Assembly: GCA_949316495.1 (NCBI GenBank)
Contig: OX439010.1
Coordinates: 14,863,309 to 14,927,308, forward strand
Length of the DNA: 64,000 nt
Origin: Amphiduros pacificus
Taxonomy: Eukaryota; Annelida; Polychaeta; Phyllodocida; Hesionidae
Direction: 5' to 3'
In this document: piece by piece, positions 13,167 to 25,200 of the stretch
Layout: each line of letters opens with the position of its first letter
Numbering within the stretch: the first letter of the stretch is position 1
The notes under the pieces: model-generated
Seen by the model: only the letters and a program-made list of their open reading frames with translations
Told to the model about the DNA's origin: nothing
Database searches by the model: none
Translations under genes and position numbers: made by a program

Positions 13167-14357
13167 ATGGATAAAAATGACATTCCTATTAATATGTATT
13201 TAGATTTATCAAAGGCATTTGATACCATTAATCATGATATATTGCTTCATAAATTATCTCATTATGGCATAAATGGAAGAGCACTTAAATTAATGGAAAG
13301 CTATTTATATAATCGTCAGCAGTATGTAGAAATTGATGATGTAAAATCTACAACTTTGACTATACAAACTGGTGTCCCACAAGGTTCCATATTAGGACCT
13401 TTATTGTTTATAATATATATCAATGATATTGCCAGCGCTAGTAATTTGTTCCACCTAATAGTATATGCTGATGATACTACTCTTTCGGGAGCCCTTAGAA
13501 TTATATCTCAACAAGCAGGTTGTGAGGACTTAAATATAGTGATAAATGAAGAATTAGAGAGAATTAATGATTGGTTAAAGGTTAATAAATTATCATTAAA
13601 TATTACTAAAACCAAATTCATGATATTTCATACTCCCCAGAGGAAAAACATCCCTGACTTAGATTTGAGAATAAATAATACATCTATTGAACAAGTGAAA
13701 CATTTTGACTTTCTGGGACTCATTTTAAATGAAAATCTGAGTTGGCATAACCACATAGACAAAATCTCTTATAAAATCTCAAGAAACATTGGCATCATAA
13801 ATAAACTTAAACATTTTTTACCAATGAGTACAAGACTGACACTCTATAATACAATGATTTTATCATATTTAAACTATGGAATTCTAGCATGGGGTTATTC
13901 ATGCAAGAGAATATTTAGATTACAGAAAAAAGCAGTACGAATTGTAAATCTGAGTGGTTATAATTCTCATACTGAGCCAATTTTTAAAGTATTGAAATTG
14001 TTAAAAGTAGAGGATATACTTAAGATCCAGCTCCTGAAATTTTATTACAAATATAGACATCAGTCTTTACCTTATTACCTACAACATCTCCCACTCTATC
14101 AAGTAATGGATATTCATAACTATCCAACACGAAGTTATGAAAGCATACGTTATCCAAAGATACAACATACATATATGAAAAAGTTCATAAGATACACTGT
14201 GTCGCAAACTGTGAATGATACACCACCTTGTATTTTAGACAAAATTGGGACTCATAGCTTTCAAGGTTACTCAAAGTATATAAAAATGCATATCATAGAC
14301 AGTTATAGAACCGAGTGTGATAGGCTACAGTGTTATGTGTGTGAGAGAAATTCTTAA
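13167..14357 (+). CDS. LINE ORF2 fragment: reverse transcriptase and C-terminal region
   Basis: The frame is open from 13017; the first ATG (13167) gives 396 residues but is internal to the original ORF2, because TSQFGFRKEHSTDLAALEV just upstream in the same frame is already reverse transcriptase sequence. Motif A is YLDLSKAFD (residues 11-19, catalytic Asp13), motif B is GVPQGSILGP (69-78), and motif C is YADD (100-103) with both catalytic Asp. DWLKVNKLSLN (135-145) and FLGL (182-185) mark the following conserved blocks, then a thumb and C-terminal region typical of Jockey/CR1-type elements. The protein would copy the element RNA at a nicked genomic target, but this copy lacks the endonuclease domain and cannot be autonomous. 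Codons are very AT-rich, like the surroundings. Confidence 0.92.
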   Translation: MDKNDIPINMYLDLSKAFDTINHDILLHKLSHYGINGRALKLMESYLYNRQQYVEIDDVKSTTLTIQTGVPQGSILGPLLFIIYINDIASASNLFHLIVYADDTTLSGALRIISQQAGCEDLNIVINEELERINDWLKVNKLSLNITKTKFMIFHTPQRKNIPDLDLRINNTSIEQVKHFDFLGLILNENLSWHNHIDKISYKISRNIGIINKLKHFLPMSTRLTLYNTMILSYLNYGILAWGYSCKRIFRLQKKAVRIVNLSGYNSHTEPIFKVLKLLKVEDILKIQLLKFYYKYRHQSLPYYLQHLPLYQVMDIHNYPTRSYESIRYPKIQHTYMKKFIRYTVSQTVNDTPPCILDKIGTHSFQGYSKYIKMHIIDSYRTECDRLQCYVCERNS

Positions 14358-14674
14358 AAGGAGATAGTTTATGATTTATGTACTAGTTTCCAGAAAATGA
14401 GTCCGATTGAGATGCTGGTGAATAACATGAAGTCCCTTTGCTGCACCAAAATCTTCAAAATTTAAAATTTCTTTTTTTGTGAAGTTCATAAATTGAGAAT
14501 TATCTTAATTACATTTTCCTATTCTGGTAAAATTGAGTTTTTTAAGATATGCTTTCTATATCCCTTCTAAAGTTTAAGTTTGAGGAGACATGGGTATTAG
14601 ACTTATACTATTTTTTGGTTGTATTAATATGAACAGACATCATGTTTACACACGAAGTATTGTTATAATTTCTA

Positions 14675-14732
14675 CCAGGGTGGCCCCTGTGATAGCGGCA
14701 ATAACCATTAGCCTTAACAGGAGTCTCCCTGG
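14675..14732 (+). other. Stem-loop in the LINE 3' UTR
   Basis: CCAGGG (14675-14680) pairs with CCCTGG (14727-14732), and CCTGT (14686-14690) pairs with ACAGG (14717-14721), separated by a symmetrical 5/5 internal loop; the apical loop is about 26 bases. Several LINE groups (for example UnaL2 and zebrafish L2) are known to use a 3' stem-loop for reverse transcriptase recognition. That role here is inferred. Confidence 0.6.
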
Positions 14733-14811
14733 CCATAATATTACATTAATGTATGCTTTAATCGTATAGAGTACATTATTTTTATGTAAAAATATGGCCA
14801 AATAAAATGAA

Positions 14812-14839
14812 TTTGAGTTTGAGTTTGAGTTTGAGTTTG
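14812..14839 (+). repeat. (TTTGAG)n tail of the LINE
   Basis: Four TTTGAG units and a partial fifth directly after the AATAAA, marking the 3' terminus of the retrotransposon. Confidence 0.9.
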
Positions 14840-14940
14840 GAGGAAAAAATGTAATGGCATCAAAATAAGACTTTTTTATCCTATTGAATTAATGAAGATA
14901 CTGAAGACGCCACCTCACAAAATGTTTTTCTGGCATTTTG

Positions 14941-15240
14941 TTTTTTGAGCTGCGTCTGTGTGTGCGTCCGTGGTAAATTACCGGTACTTGTGTACACAAT
15001 ACAGCCAGAACAGTTTGACATTTAGCTTAGATATTGCACACATGCACTCCTGGGGACCTTCCTCTGATCTGATTAAGTAATGGCTGTGATTGGTGCATGA
15101 GACAGCCAGAACAGTTTGACATTTAACTTAGATATTGCACACATGCACTCCTGGGGACCTTTCCCAATCTGATTAGGTTATGGCAGTGATCGGTTGGTTT
15201 TTGTTGTCATGACAACCGTCCAAAGTGCAGGGGAACTTTT
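14941..15240. repeat. Two-copy 101-bp tandem repeat, possible small mobile or dispersed repeat
   Basis: ACAGCCAGAACAGTTTGACA begins at 15001 and again at 15102, and similarity continues for roughly 85-90 bases in each unit. The stretch before it (GTGTGTGCGTCCGTGG) and the 14-base palindrome GTTGTCATGACAAC after it (15203-15216) may belong to the same dispersed unit. The layout resembles the 42-kb foldback element (simple repeat, then about 100-150-bp units), but the sequence is different. Confidence 0.75.
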
Positions 15241-16800
15241 ATGAGAATATGTAGACGAACCCTGTACACAGAATAACTATACCCTGGCTGAGTATACCAT
15301 ATGTGGGTAAAATAAACCCCACTCTCGCTACCCAAACTGCACAGAGTCTGCACTTTCAATTCATATGGACTCCATTTAAAACTGCATCAGCTTAAACTTT
15401 ATATTTGATTTGGAAAATGTTCAAGAAAATTAGGATTTTTTTTCTTGATTTTAAGACACTATTGTATCATAATGTTTGTTGTATTTATCATAAAAATATG
15501 CAGAAATAAGACAAATGTCTTCAATTTCAAATTTTGCGAATGCATTGTTTAGAAATAGTTTGATTATATTTTATGAAAAGGACACTAATAATTATAAAAT
15601 TGAGGAAAGAATGGAATATTAAAATAAAAACAGAATTTCAGAATTATTCACGTTGATTTCTTTTATTTCATTTAACTATTGTTTGCATAATTCAAAGTTT
15701 AAAACGTTGGTTATCAGTGACATTAGGCAGTCTGTTATCTTAATGTGTTTTACAAATCAGAGTCTGTTTTGATATATCAATTGGTTAGTAGCCTGGGGCA
15801 AGTAGATTCTGATCCAGGCATTTAGATGTGGGTGGTGCTGTCATTCTGAGAGGAAGCAAATATACAAATGGCTTTGATAACCAAAATGTTGCGTCTCTTT
15901 CAAGTTAGAATTAATTAGAAAGTATATAAACAGATAAAATGAAAATGCGCATCCAGTTTGAGGTTTTATAACAGTGATAATCTATTTCAAGCAATCTGGT
16001 GAAATACCTGGGAAAGATTATCACTGTTTGGGAATGATACATGTTGTCTGGATGGAATAGTACTGATAATATATATAAATATATGTGACTGGTTTGGAAT
16101 GTGCTTGTTTTACCTTAAAATGATGTTGCAAGCCAAAAGGTCATTTAAATGAATGCCCTCTCTAAACCAAATGAAAACAGTGAAGGGCAGAGGACCTTGT
16201 GAGCACTTGTATGTTGTTGCTCTAGTGTCACAGCAGGAAGGACATAGTTCTTAAGTGAAAGATTTCCTTGTGAAATTTGACAAGAATATCTGAAATCAAA
16301 TTCTCACATCTTGGATTTTGATGTTTGAATTCAGAGAGGTTTGATGATAGATCAGGAGTCAAGTGGTTTTCAGATGTGTTGGATGTTAAGGGGGTATTAG
16401 TTGCATCACATAAATACCTATCAGTTTCAAGTCTGGTGCTATCTCTTGAAACTTTAAAGACCTGATATGGTAGGCTTTAGTGCTCGTTTGTTGACTAATA
16501 AAACAGTAACAAAGACTGATGTTGACATTCTGCCCTGTGATATCCCACATAGTTGACATTTCACCTCGATTTAGTTTTCAATGACCCCAAGTAAAGGTGG
16601 TCTGTTTTGTCTCACAGAATGACACCCACCCTCCGGCTGCGACAGGTTACCCCGTAGAAAACACACACTCTCCTCTTATTATCTATTTCTGTTTTCATTT
16701 TGTTTGATTAAGAGATTTTGTTTATTCACTTTCGCTACTTATGACATTAGCATTTTTGATTATGTAAGTCATAATGAAATTATCATGATCATGATTAACA
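15241..16800. other. AT-rich non-coding stretch
   Basis: No gene, RNA or repeat recognised apart from short AT runs near 16070. Confidence 0.4.
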
Positions 16801-16807
16801 TTATCAT

Positions 16808-16837
16808 CATGATCATGATGATGATGATGATCATCAC

Positions 16838-16927
<90 letters not shown>
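16808..16927. repeat. (ATC)n trinucleotide microsatellite with a short inverted ATG arm
   Basis: A run of about 30 or more CAT/ATC triplets preceded by several GAT/ATG triplets joined through GATCATCACC, so the two parts are partly reverse complementary. Frames through it encode poly-Asp, poly-Ile or poly-Met and are not genes. Confidence 0.96.
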
Positions 16928-19792
16928 TGCCTCTATCCATATTTGCATGATTAAAAGGATCTGGTCCATACAGACTGTAGTTCAACATAATGAAATTTTG
17001 CCTGCATAGGCGGTTTTGTCCATTTGTCAGATGTGATTCTTTTTTTAGTTTTCAAGTGAAATATTGATGTAACATTCACTGATGATTTATGTAAAGATGA
17101 TCATAGAAATTTATTTTTAATATGAATTCATACTGTTCTTTACAACATTCCTCAATGTCAAACATGCCCCAATTCCCAGGAGAAGCAAAAAATTGTAATT
17201 TATGAATTTATAGCAGTAATCAGTTAATGGACCTGCGATCCTCGGTGTGGCGGAATGGGAGATCAGCAGAAAGCTAATCCCTCGCAGGGATTATAAGCTA
17301 AGCCCCTGCTACAGAGACAGCCCCATACTCCACAAAGAGACTGCCACAAAAACACTGCCCTATTACCGTATTGGTACCTCCTCTATTACCGTATTCTTGA
17401 TAATTATATCCCCACTCACATTAGCAACCTGAAATATTACTAAAGAATGTTATTACACCTTTGAAGTATCCAGGTTAATCTTAAATTCTTTGATTTGTCA
17501 TATATAGCTTACTATTATCATTGGATAACATATTATTATTGAGTGAACAAAATATTTTTTGCCAGTGTTTGTGGGAATTAAGCCAAGATTTTGATCATTA
17601 GGGCAAATCTTATGTTATAGTATTGTTTTATGCACACGTTAAAGTGATGTTTGTGATTTAAATCTTTCAAAAAATGATTATAATGTAAAGTTGCAAAATA
17701 GATCCATTGAAATTTGATATTGCAAAACTTCATTGAAGTTGAGTTAAATTTAAATCTTCTAATGCATATCCTGAAACTATATCAGTTTGGTGATAACTGG
17801 AAGCTCATGAAAGGTTTAATGAGCCATTATTGCATGTAGGTAAGCCATGTCATTAATTTAGAAAAAAAAAGCTCGATTTCACTAAACGACTGACAAAGCA
17901 TTACATGTTTGGTTGATAATAGCACGTGGATAGTAAATACACCATAGAATTCCCAACACATTTGGCCATAATTGACATTTTGGCACTCTCTTAACATCCA
18001 CGTCTATGTGGCAAAAAAAAGTCTGATTTATAGGGGGGATGGCACCATTTAAACCAAAAATGTTAAAAAAAGATTAGTTGGGGGCATGGTGCAGATACGA
18101 CACGGCACATTTGTATATTGAATTTATTGCACCTTGAAATTGGTTTCATGTTCATATTATTTAATTGAAAATGCACTTTTTAAAAAAAATGTAAATCCTA
18201 TTGTTTTATTATTATTGTGCATTTTAGATGGAACAAGTAAAAGTGTTCAGATTTTCGGTGCATTTTAAGAGAATTTACCATTTATTATTGATAAATATGA
18301 AATTATAATTGTTTATTTTAAAACAACTTTTTAAAAAGCTGTTTTACTTTTTTTTATAATCCATTATTTTTTAAATGTGTCAGATTCTTTGTGATAGAAA
18401 CTCAGCATATTTTTTTTATAAACAAACTTTATCAGGTAGAGAATCTGGTTTTATCAGGTCTGATAGTGGGAGATATACAGGACAATGTGTCATGCAAAAT
18501 TAATGAGTTATGCCAACGCCATAATGGGGCAATGGGACCAAAAATCGTCCGGGAATATTGAAAGTCACAAAAGCTCACCAGACCATTACGCCAGTCAGGC
18601 CATCTATGTTAAAGATCAGATGACAATACAATGACATATTGATAATTGATTGATCAGGATAAAAGATCAATTAATAATTTATTTGGCAGAGGCTGTCTGT
18701 GTTTGGTTTAGTGATCAAATGTGATCTATCTATTTGAAGGGGATTAAGGATTAGGGTAAAAATTCTCTCAGATCCTTGTTAATCTCTGGTAATCTCTTAA
18801 TCTTTCAAGTGGGATGGATGCTGTTTGTAGTGGGTCATCCTGTTTGAGGTGAAAATGAGGTTTGGTGAAAGCTTTGAATACACCTTTCCAAAGAGAGAGA
18901 ACGTGGAATGAATCACGGACATACTGGAGTGTATCAATATGAGGTGCTGCCACCTAGTGTCAGTATTAGTCAGAGAACAGCCCCTGTGGCCAAAATCAAC
19001 ATGCACCCCTGGGGTAAGGGCATTTACCCTCAGCAGGATCTAGCCAGGGGTGCCACAAAGATCGATAAGCATTCTCAGCCAGAATTAAATGAATCTGACC
19101 ACTCGAGTGCGAGGATTGCAATCGGGAGAAGCTGAGGATTGGAGACTGTCTCCTGGCTGGATGTTTGTGGCAATCATATGGGGTATCAGATAGCAACAGG
19201 AGTGTTTACAAGACTTGTGCTATTTTGTGGACATGAATATCTAAGTCTTAACCCTCAGAGAACTGTGTGGCACTCACCATAACACTGTCTGTAGTCACTC
19301 ATTTCATCCTCTCTTTGAACATATTTATTTACTTTTTGAAAAAGTGGAGGATGAAGAAAGGGTGAAGAAATGGCCTTATTGCGATGGCCTGTATTATACA
19401 CTGTATATTATTGCATTATAAAAGGTCTAATAAGCTACAGATCTTGTACTGTGGCACTTTAATTGAGAGAATTCTTCAATATGTTGGGCTAACCATTAGA
19501 AGGGGCAGGAAAAATTAAGAAGAGAATAGTTTTAGATCTAAAGCAGTGACAATTGTAAAGAAATTGAGTTCTTGAATTGTAACATGCTTAATTTGTTTTG
19601 CATGTGGCCTAGATAGTGTGGTATTAGGTCATGGAAGACAGGACATGTCAGACTTGTCACAAACACAAAGGCTACCAGAGTTGCATCCTCACAGTATGTC
19701 AGTCATAATTTCTCCCTCATCTTCAGCTTGCCGGGTTTTTGTCATAGTTGTCTCTGCATCTTAGCTCGCCTGTCCTGTCTCCCCCCACCTTC
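16928..19792. other. AT-rich non-coding stretch
   Basis: No supported gene. Short frames at 17247-17432 and 18768-19196 have no domain signature. Confidence 0.4.
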
Positions 19793-19830
19793 GTTGCCAT
19801 GGCAACAAAGTGCTATGTTGCCATGTCAAT
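19793..19830. promoter_or_regulatory. Pair of RFX/X-box-like sites
   Basis: GTTGCCATGGCAAC (19793-19806) is a perfect 14-base palindrome and matches the symmetrical RFX X-box. A second, imperfect copy, GTTGCCATGTCAAT, starts 24 bases later (19817-19830). RFX factors bind such sites, often in promoters of ciliary genes in animals; no adjacent gene is visible, so the function is inferred. Confidence 0.45.
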
Positions 19831-20387
19831 CAAAGCATATTGTGGTTTTCTTGCAAGTTCAACACGGTTGTTGACCCTTTGAATTTCAACGAGAGAATTG
19901 CTTATTTACACATAAAATCACTCTTATTTCATCACAGGAATATAGACATTTCACTTTTGATGTAAAGAAAACAACAATTCAAGCATATACATTTTTAGCT
20001 TCACCTTTATATTATCATTCCTTGTCTTTTTATGAGTTTGAGGAATCAGATATGTAGGTCATTTGTAGATTTGACCTGAATCAGAGTCCTTACTATTAAA
20101 ACCATAGCCTAGCATTAAGACTTGTATGCCATAGATATAGCCTCGGCACAATTCCTCTTGTAGTGCCATCTTAGTATCTCCCTGTTAAGCTCCCTGTCAA
20201 TACTCTGGTCTCAGGAAAACAGCCTTGATTAACATATATTGTAACAGTTTCTCAACTATACCTCCCACAAATACATATCCTTTTTACCCTCTAAGAAATG
20301 CAAGTAAAGCTTATATTGAGATAAAGACAATTAAATTTTGTACACAGTCCATATTCTTGGTGGCACTTTGTTATAGTGTGTCCTAAC
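19831..20387. other. AT-rich non-coding stretch
   Basis: I see nothing in it that I can name. Confidence 0.4.
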
Positions 20388-20610
20388 AGAGGGCCATCCT
20401 ATATTAACCCTGATGGTACCATAGTCCACCTTTCTGGTGACATTTTTATATAATTTGTCCAAAAAGAGGGCCATGGAGCATTCACCCTGACACTGCCATA
20501 GCCCATATTTCTGATGTTACTTTGTCCTTATAGAGGGTCATGCAATATTAACCCTGATGGTGCCATAGTCCACCTTTCTGGTGACACTTCACAGCATTGT
20601 CTGGCCTCAG
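20388..20610. repeat. Diverged tandem repeat, about 70-77 bp, 3 copies
   Basis: AGAGGGCCAT or AGAGGGTCAT begins at 20388, 20465 and 20532, each followed by ATTAACCCTGATGGT-like and CCATAGTCCACCTTTCTG-like words. Copies 1 and 3 are much more alike than either is to copy 2. A fragment of a further copy may precede them. Confidence 0.8.
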
Positions 20611-20916
20611 TGAGGCCTGTAGTTACTACATGAGTAATGCATTAGTATTTCCTCCCTGAAGGTCTGCAGTAGAACCATACCACCTCCATCAGGGGTGATT
20701 TTATAGCCTTATATCAAATATTATACTTCAGCAATTGTCATTATATAGAAATGATAGAAGACAATTTCTGTATCTTAAAGTTTATCATCAGAAAATAAAT
20801 ATGTATATTGATATATATATTTATCTGGCAAATTATGTGGTTTGCTTCATCAAATTTGAGGGTGGAAATGGGTTGTGTCTGATATCCCTGTTGATATGAG
20901 GATGACAGAATGGGTT

Positions 20917-21224
20917 GATCTCCCCCTGGTGGGGCTGTAATGATCTCCCCCTGGTGGGGCTGTTATGATCTCCCCCTGGAAGGGCTGCTATGATCTCCCC
21001 CTGGTGGGGCTGTTATGATCTCCCCCCCTGGAGGGGCTGTTATGATCTCCCCGTGGAGGGGCTGTTATGATCTCCCCCTGGTGGGGCTGTTATGATCTCC
21101 TCCTGGAGGGGCTGTTATGATCTCCCCCTGGAGGGGCTGTTATGATCTCCCCCCCCCCCTGGTGGGGCTGTTATGATCTCACCCTGGAGGGGCTGTTTTG
21201 ATCTCCCCCTGGTGGGGCTGTTAT
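20917..21224. repeat. 25-bp minisatellite, 12 copies
   Basis: GATCTC words occur at 20917, 20942, 20967, 20992, 21017, 21045 and on to 21199, a 25-base period with a few C-run length changes. Each unit has CCCCCTGGTGGGG, which can form a small hairpin. Expansion of the C run (to 9-10 C near 21150) looks like slippage. Confidence 0.95.
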
Positions 21225-22144
21225 GGGGCATATCTCTCCCATATAGTCAACATGGAAACATTAACCCATAGCTCTTCCTGCTTAGTGGCAATACTATTTC
21301 CATATCAGACCCATGTATTAAATATTGCATAAAGATGAGAGTGAAAAAATGAATATCATTTTTTATTTCTTGATCCATATTAATTAATATAATTAAGTTT
21401 GTAAGGGTAGGGTTACTTTGACATTGCAACTATTTTTAGGACATAATTATACCACAATAAGCGAAAAAAACAATCTCCTCTTGCACCATATGACCCAGGC
21501 ATCAATAATATTAGATTCTAAGAACATGACAAGTTTAATCTTTGTAAAGGTTCTATGTACTCATTTTGGTAAGAATATTAAAAGCAGTATATGCATGCAA
21601 CTCCAAGACCTCAATTTTGCCTTGGAAGATAACAAAAGATTGTAAGCACTTTTGGAGTTAAATGATTTGTTTTTATAAGTTGGTAAAGTTTTGTGCATGC
21701 TAAGGCATATGTGTTATGTGTTGATTTTCATAATAATAAAATGTGCATAAATATGTTGGTATATTGTGAGAGAGAACGTGTGATGATAAAGACATATCTG
21801 TGATCCTGAAGAACAATATTGCCTGAATTGTACCATGATATTGTTGAGAGCAATTGCAATCATAAGTTTATGTTGATGCAGCATGAAGGCTGTGTCTGTT
21901 TCACAGATGCAGAGCATGAAATGCACACATAGATGCGCCCCCTATTGGTGGTGTTTGTTTGTGGGGAGGAACTCTTGCACATGATATCATTGTTTTAACA
22001 CTTTTTCTTCAACAAAAACAGGCAGAAAAGAACAAGCTGCAGATTTTTTACCCACTTGTCAAAATAACCAATCACAAACTGTGTTTGGTTGAAGGCATAT
22101 GTGCCCTGATCTGTTCTCAAGTGCCGATCTTTTCTTGTTTTCAG
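21225..22144. other. Presumed intron or intergenic DNA before the 22.1-kb exon
   Basis: AT-rich. The frame of the following exon happens to stay open for about 60 codons upstream (from 21959), but composition changes at the acceptor and no domain is seen. Confidence 0.4.
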
Positions 22145-22211
22145 GAGAAACATCTTGAAGGACAGCAAGCAAAACTCAGCCCCACGACCGTGAAAAAATC
22201 TAAAGCTACAG
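22145..22211 (+). CDS. Candidate internal coding exon of an unidentified host gene
   Basis: The acceptor TCTTTTCTTGTTTTCAG precedes GAGAAACATC, and the donor is CTACAG|GTCAGT. The 67 bases are open in only one frame, entering in phase 0 and leaving in phase 1, and encode EKHLEGQQAKLSPTTV followed by KKSKAT, a charged and probably unstructured segment. The exit phase fits the candidate last exon at 56687 (joining codon G+AC, Asp), which is also open in only one frame. I do not recognise the protein. If real, the gene runs on the + strand and the rest of its coding exons lie upstream, mostly outside the window or unseen by eye. A chance pair of splice-like sites cannot be excluded. Confidence 0.42.
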
Positions 22212-25200
22212 GTCAGTACAATTTTAAAATTTATTTTTTACATTTGTCAGTATTAAACAAATGGGTGATAGTTTCAGTGAATAAAACGAGAACAACTCAA
22301 CATGACTCCGAGATTGGAAACTTTGTGATACATTCATGTTTAAAGTAATTGATATAATCTGGTCATGGAAATGGAAAACACAGACATGAACGATTTAAAG
22401 ATCAGAATGGGCTTTCATATTTCAGTTCATTCTTCAGAAACATTGAATGAGGTGTCAAATGTTTTCAAATCTAAGAGATTCTTTTGACATTGTCAGCAGA
22501 CCCGTGAAGAGAATTTGAGAAGCATAGAATAAAAAGAGGCTCTGTTTCTGTTCATAGTATTGAAACCACAGTCAAACAAGGCAAAAAGGCAGGTTTAGGA
22601 TTCAATTTCAATCTCAGACAATAGTTTTAATATAGGAACTTGATCTTTGAGTCATGATGTCACAGAAAGAGCATCCCCTGTCTATAGAAGCTGCATTTAA
22701 TCCCAGTGCCCCCTGGTGGGGTCCACGGACACACCACAATGCCACACAAAAGGCACTTTGTTCATCTGTGCCGTCTCCTGTAGTAGGTCTTGAAGGGTCT
22801 CCCAGCTGGACAACAACTAGACCCATATGCCACCGGACCAGCCTCGCAAACCCCATCTGTGCCATACTCAAGAATGCAATTTGGAGTCCAAGGTTTAAAT
22901 ATGCAGTCAGGTTAATCAGAGCAAAGATTTTGTCAAGGAAGATAGGTGAAATAAGGTATAAGTGTCAGTGATTTGAACAGGTTACATATAAGTTGTTTTG
23001 TTTTGTTTTTTTTGTAAGAGTAAATGAAAAAGTTGAATGAAGGTATCTGATATGATAGAAAGATGCATATTTATGTAACTTTTAGTTTTTCTGTGTAGAA
23101 CAGGGTTAATCAGGCTAAATATGGAGACAGGTGAACACAACTTAATACAAATCCAAGGAATTTTAAAACCAGAGGAAACAAAGAATTGAAGTTGTAATCT
23201 GGCAACATGAGAAACTAGCAAGAATCTGATACTTAAAACAGGTGAGAAATTGACCCCAAAGAAACCAACATGTAACCTGTCCCATTCCAATGAAAACAGT
23301 GAAACAATAGATGATTCAAAAATCAAAATTGTTTAAATTTTCGTTCAGTTCCTGCAGTATTTCTCATTTGATCTTGTGTTTTCTATTATCTGGGACATTC
23401 AGCACTGTAATCTAATAAAATTTTGCAAAAACAAAGATCCCACTTTGGTAATGAAATTGACCATATTCCCTATGAAAGGCAACACCTCGGATCTGAATGA
23501 TAAATAAATTATTTTCAAATGCTCACTTTGTTAATGGGATTTGACAGCATTTGTGGATTAATAAGAGGGACATTTGTGAGGCTGACGAGCAGAAAAAGGG
23601 CCCTTAATTTCCCTGGGTAGAAGACTGCATTGTTTTGGAACAGCTTGGGAAATATGCTTAACATTTTCATAGGGATTGAACCTTTTTTTATCGTCAGACT
23701 TTCCTTATGATATTAGAATAAATAATTTCAGTTCACTCATGTTTCTGCAAATATCAAAATTAAAAATGTATTTCAAAATTATCTATAATTACTTTGATAT
23801 TTCCAAAGTTTGCTTTGGGGCGTTGTTTTCAAATATGACAAGCAAGTAATTAGCGAGGTAACCTGGAGTGACGTCGACAGATGATGAATGGAAACACGTA
23901 GAAAATCATGGTGGTAATACATGTAATTGACCAAGGAAAAACGTTGATAATAGCATTGACCATGAATGAAAACAATAGGAAAAATGCTACTTTTCCCAGG
24001 TAGTGTTAATAATTAATGAATTTCTGTTATTTCAAAATTACCCTTGTTTTCATAAGTCTTTCCAGCTGAGTTCATTTAGTGAATTTCTAGAATTCACTGC
24101 CATTTCCAGACCCAAATGTGCACACACCAGTGCGTCAGTATCAGTAATTGTTGCAAAAACTGGGCTCTTTGTTTTGTAAGCTCAGGATCGATGCAGAATG
24201 TTTGAGATATTCGGAGAGGGATAATCATGAGTGCCCGCGGGCAATGCTGCTCATTGATTGGCCGATTTTTATGCCCAACTTTGCCACAACTCTTTCCAGA
24301 GCAGGCACAACTATTGATGTCCTCACAGGGATCTCAAGCCTTACCTCTTTAACCATTATACTGCCATAGTCAGCAGACTTCCTTTTTTTTTTTTCTTTTT
24401 TCTTTTTTTTTTTCCTCAAGCATAAAGAATAGAGATAGATGTCATGATATTCTCATTAAAAATTTAGTTAACAAGTAGTTGTATTATTAATAAAGATTAA
24501 GTATCAGCAATAAATGAAAATTAATATGTCAATGATATACTAATGTTTTAGATACAAATTATAAAGAAAAGGGCAATTGGTATAGTTATGGCAGTGAAAA
24601 GGTTAATCAGATATTGATTTGTAGAAAAAGTGTGTCAATGTGAACCATTGAAAACTGTGATGAATGGGTCCACGATATGGAACAAAAATGGCAATCTTTT
24701 TTTCTTCCATCTTCACTCTCAAATGATTTTATGCCACAGAGCTTAGTGTAAACTGAAAACTTAAGATGCAACTTTTTATGAACTCAATGTGTACACGAAT
24801 GTGAAGTTCTGAAAGCCTGGGAATGATGATGCTATTTCAGAATATATTTTTTATTTGGTAATATTTTGGCATGATTTAAGTGTTTTGCAGTTTAAGAGAT
24901 ATTATTTTTGTGAAATATGAAGGAGTATTGAGTTAATTATTCAACAAGTAGGTCAACAATCTGGAGATGGGTAATAGCAAGTTAATTGTGTGTAAATTGT
25001 TTGCTGATAATTAGTCTGAGTTAGACAAATATTTCTCATGGCCTGAAGACAGAGAAATGTACAAGTTTGATGAGAGGCAGAACAAGGGAAGAGACGAAGA
25101 GGGATGTTTGCTGATTTCACATGGGAGCTTGTTGATATCAAGTTGATGAAATTAACTCAGTTTGTGGCTATGAATTATGCTAGCAGATGCAGAAATGGAC

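Larger units (their letters stand above)
13041..14839 (+). mobile_element. 5'-truncated non-LTR retrotransposon (LINE), CR1/L2/Jockey-like
   Basis: About 1.8 kb. Homology to the reverse transcriptase reading frame starts near 13059; before it lies an AT-rich simple repeat, so the endonuclease half and the 5' UTR are missing, as is usual for incomplete target-primed reverse transcription. The coding part is followed by about 450 bases of 3' UTR with a stem-loop (14675-14732), an AATAAA (14801-14806) and a tail of four TTTGAG units plus TTTG. A short tandem-repeat tail rather than poly(A) is typical of the CR1/L2/Rex1-type groups; the exact clade is not decided here. No target-site duplication was identified. 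The uninterrupted frame implies a fairly recent insertion. The boundary at the 5' end is uncertain by some tens of bases. Confidence 0.88.

Noticed and set aside
13041-14839. LTR retrotransposon or retrovirus-like element
   Set aside because: Reverse transcriptase blocks (GVPQGSILGP, YADD, FLGL), no LTRs and a TTTGAG tail fit a LINE.
16704-17009. Poly-Asp, poly-Ile and poly-Met frames
   Set aside because: Products of the ATC microsatellite.
17230-17310. tRNA-like sequence
   Set aside because: The start resembles a tRNA, but there is no B-box or acceptor-stem closure.
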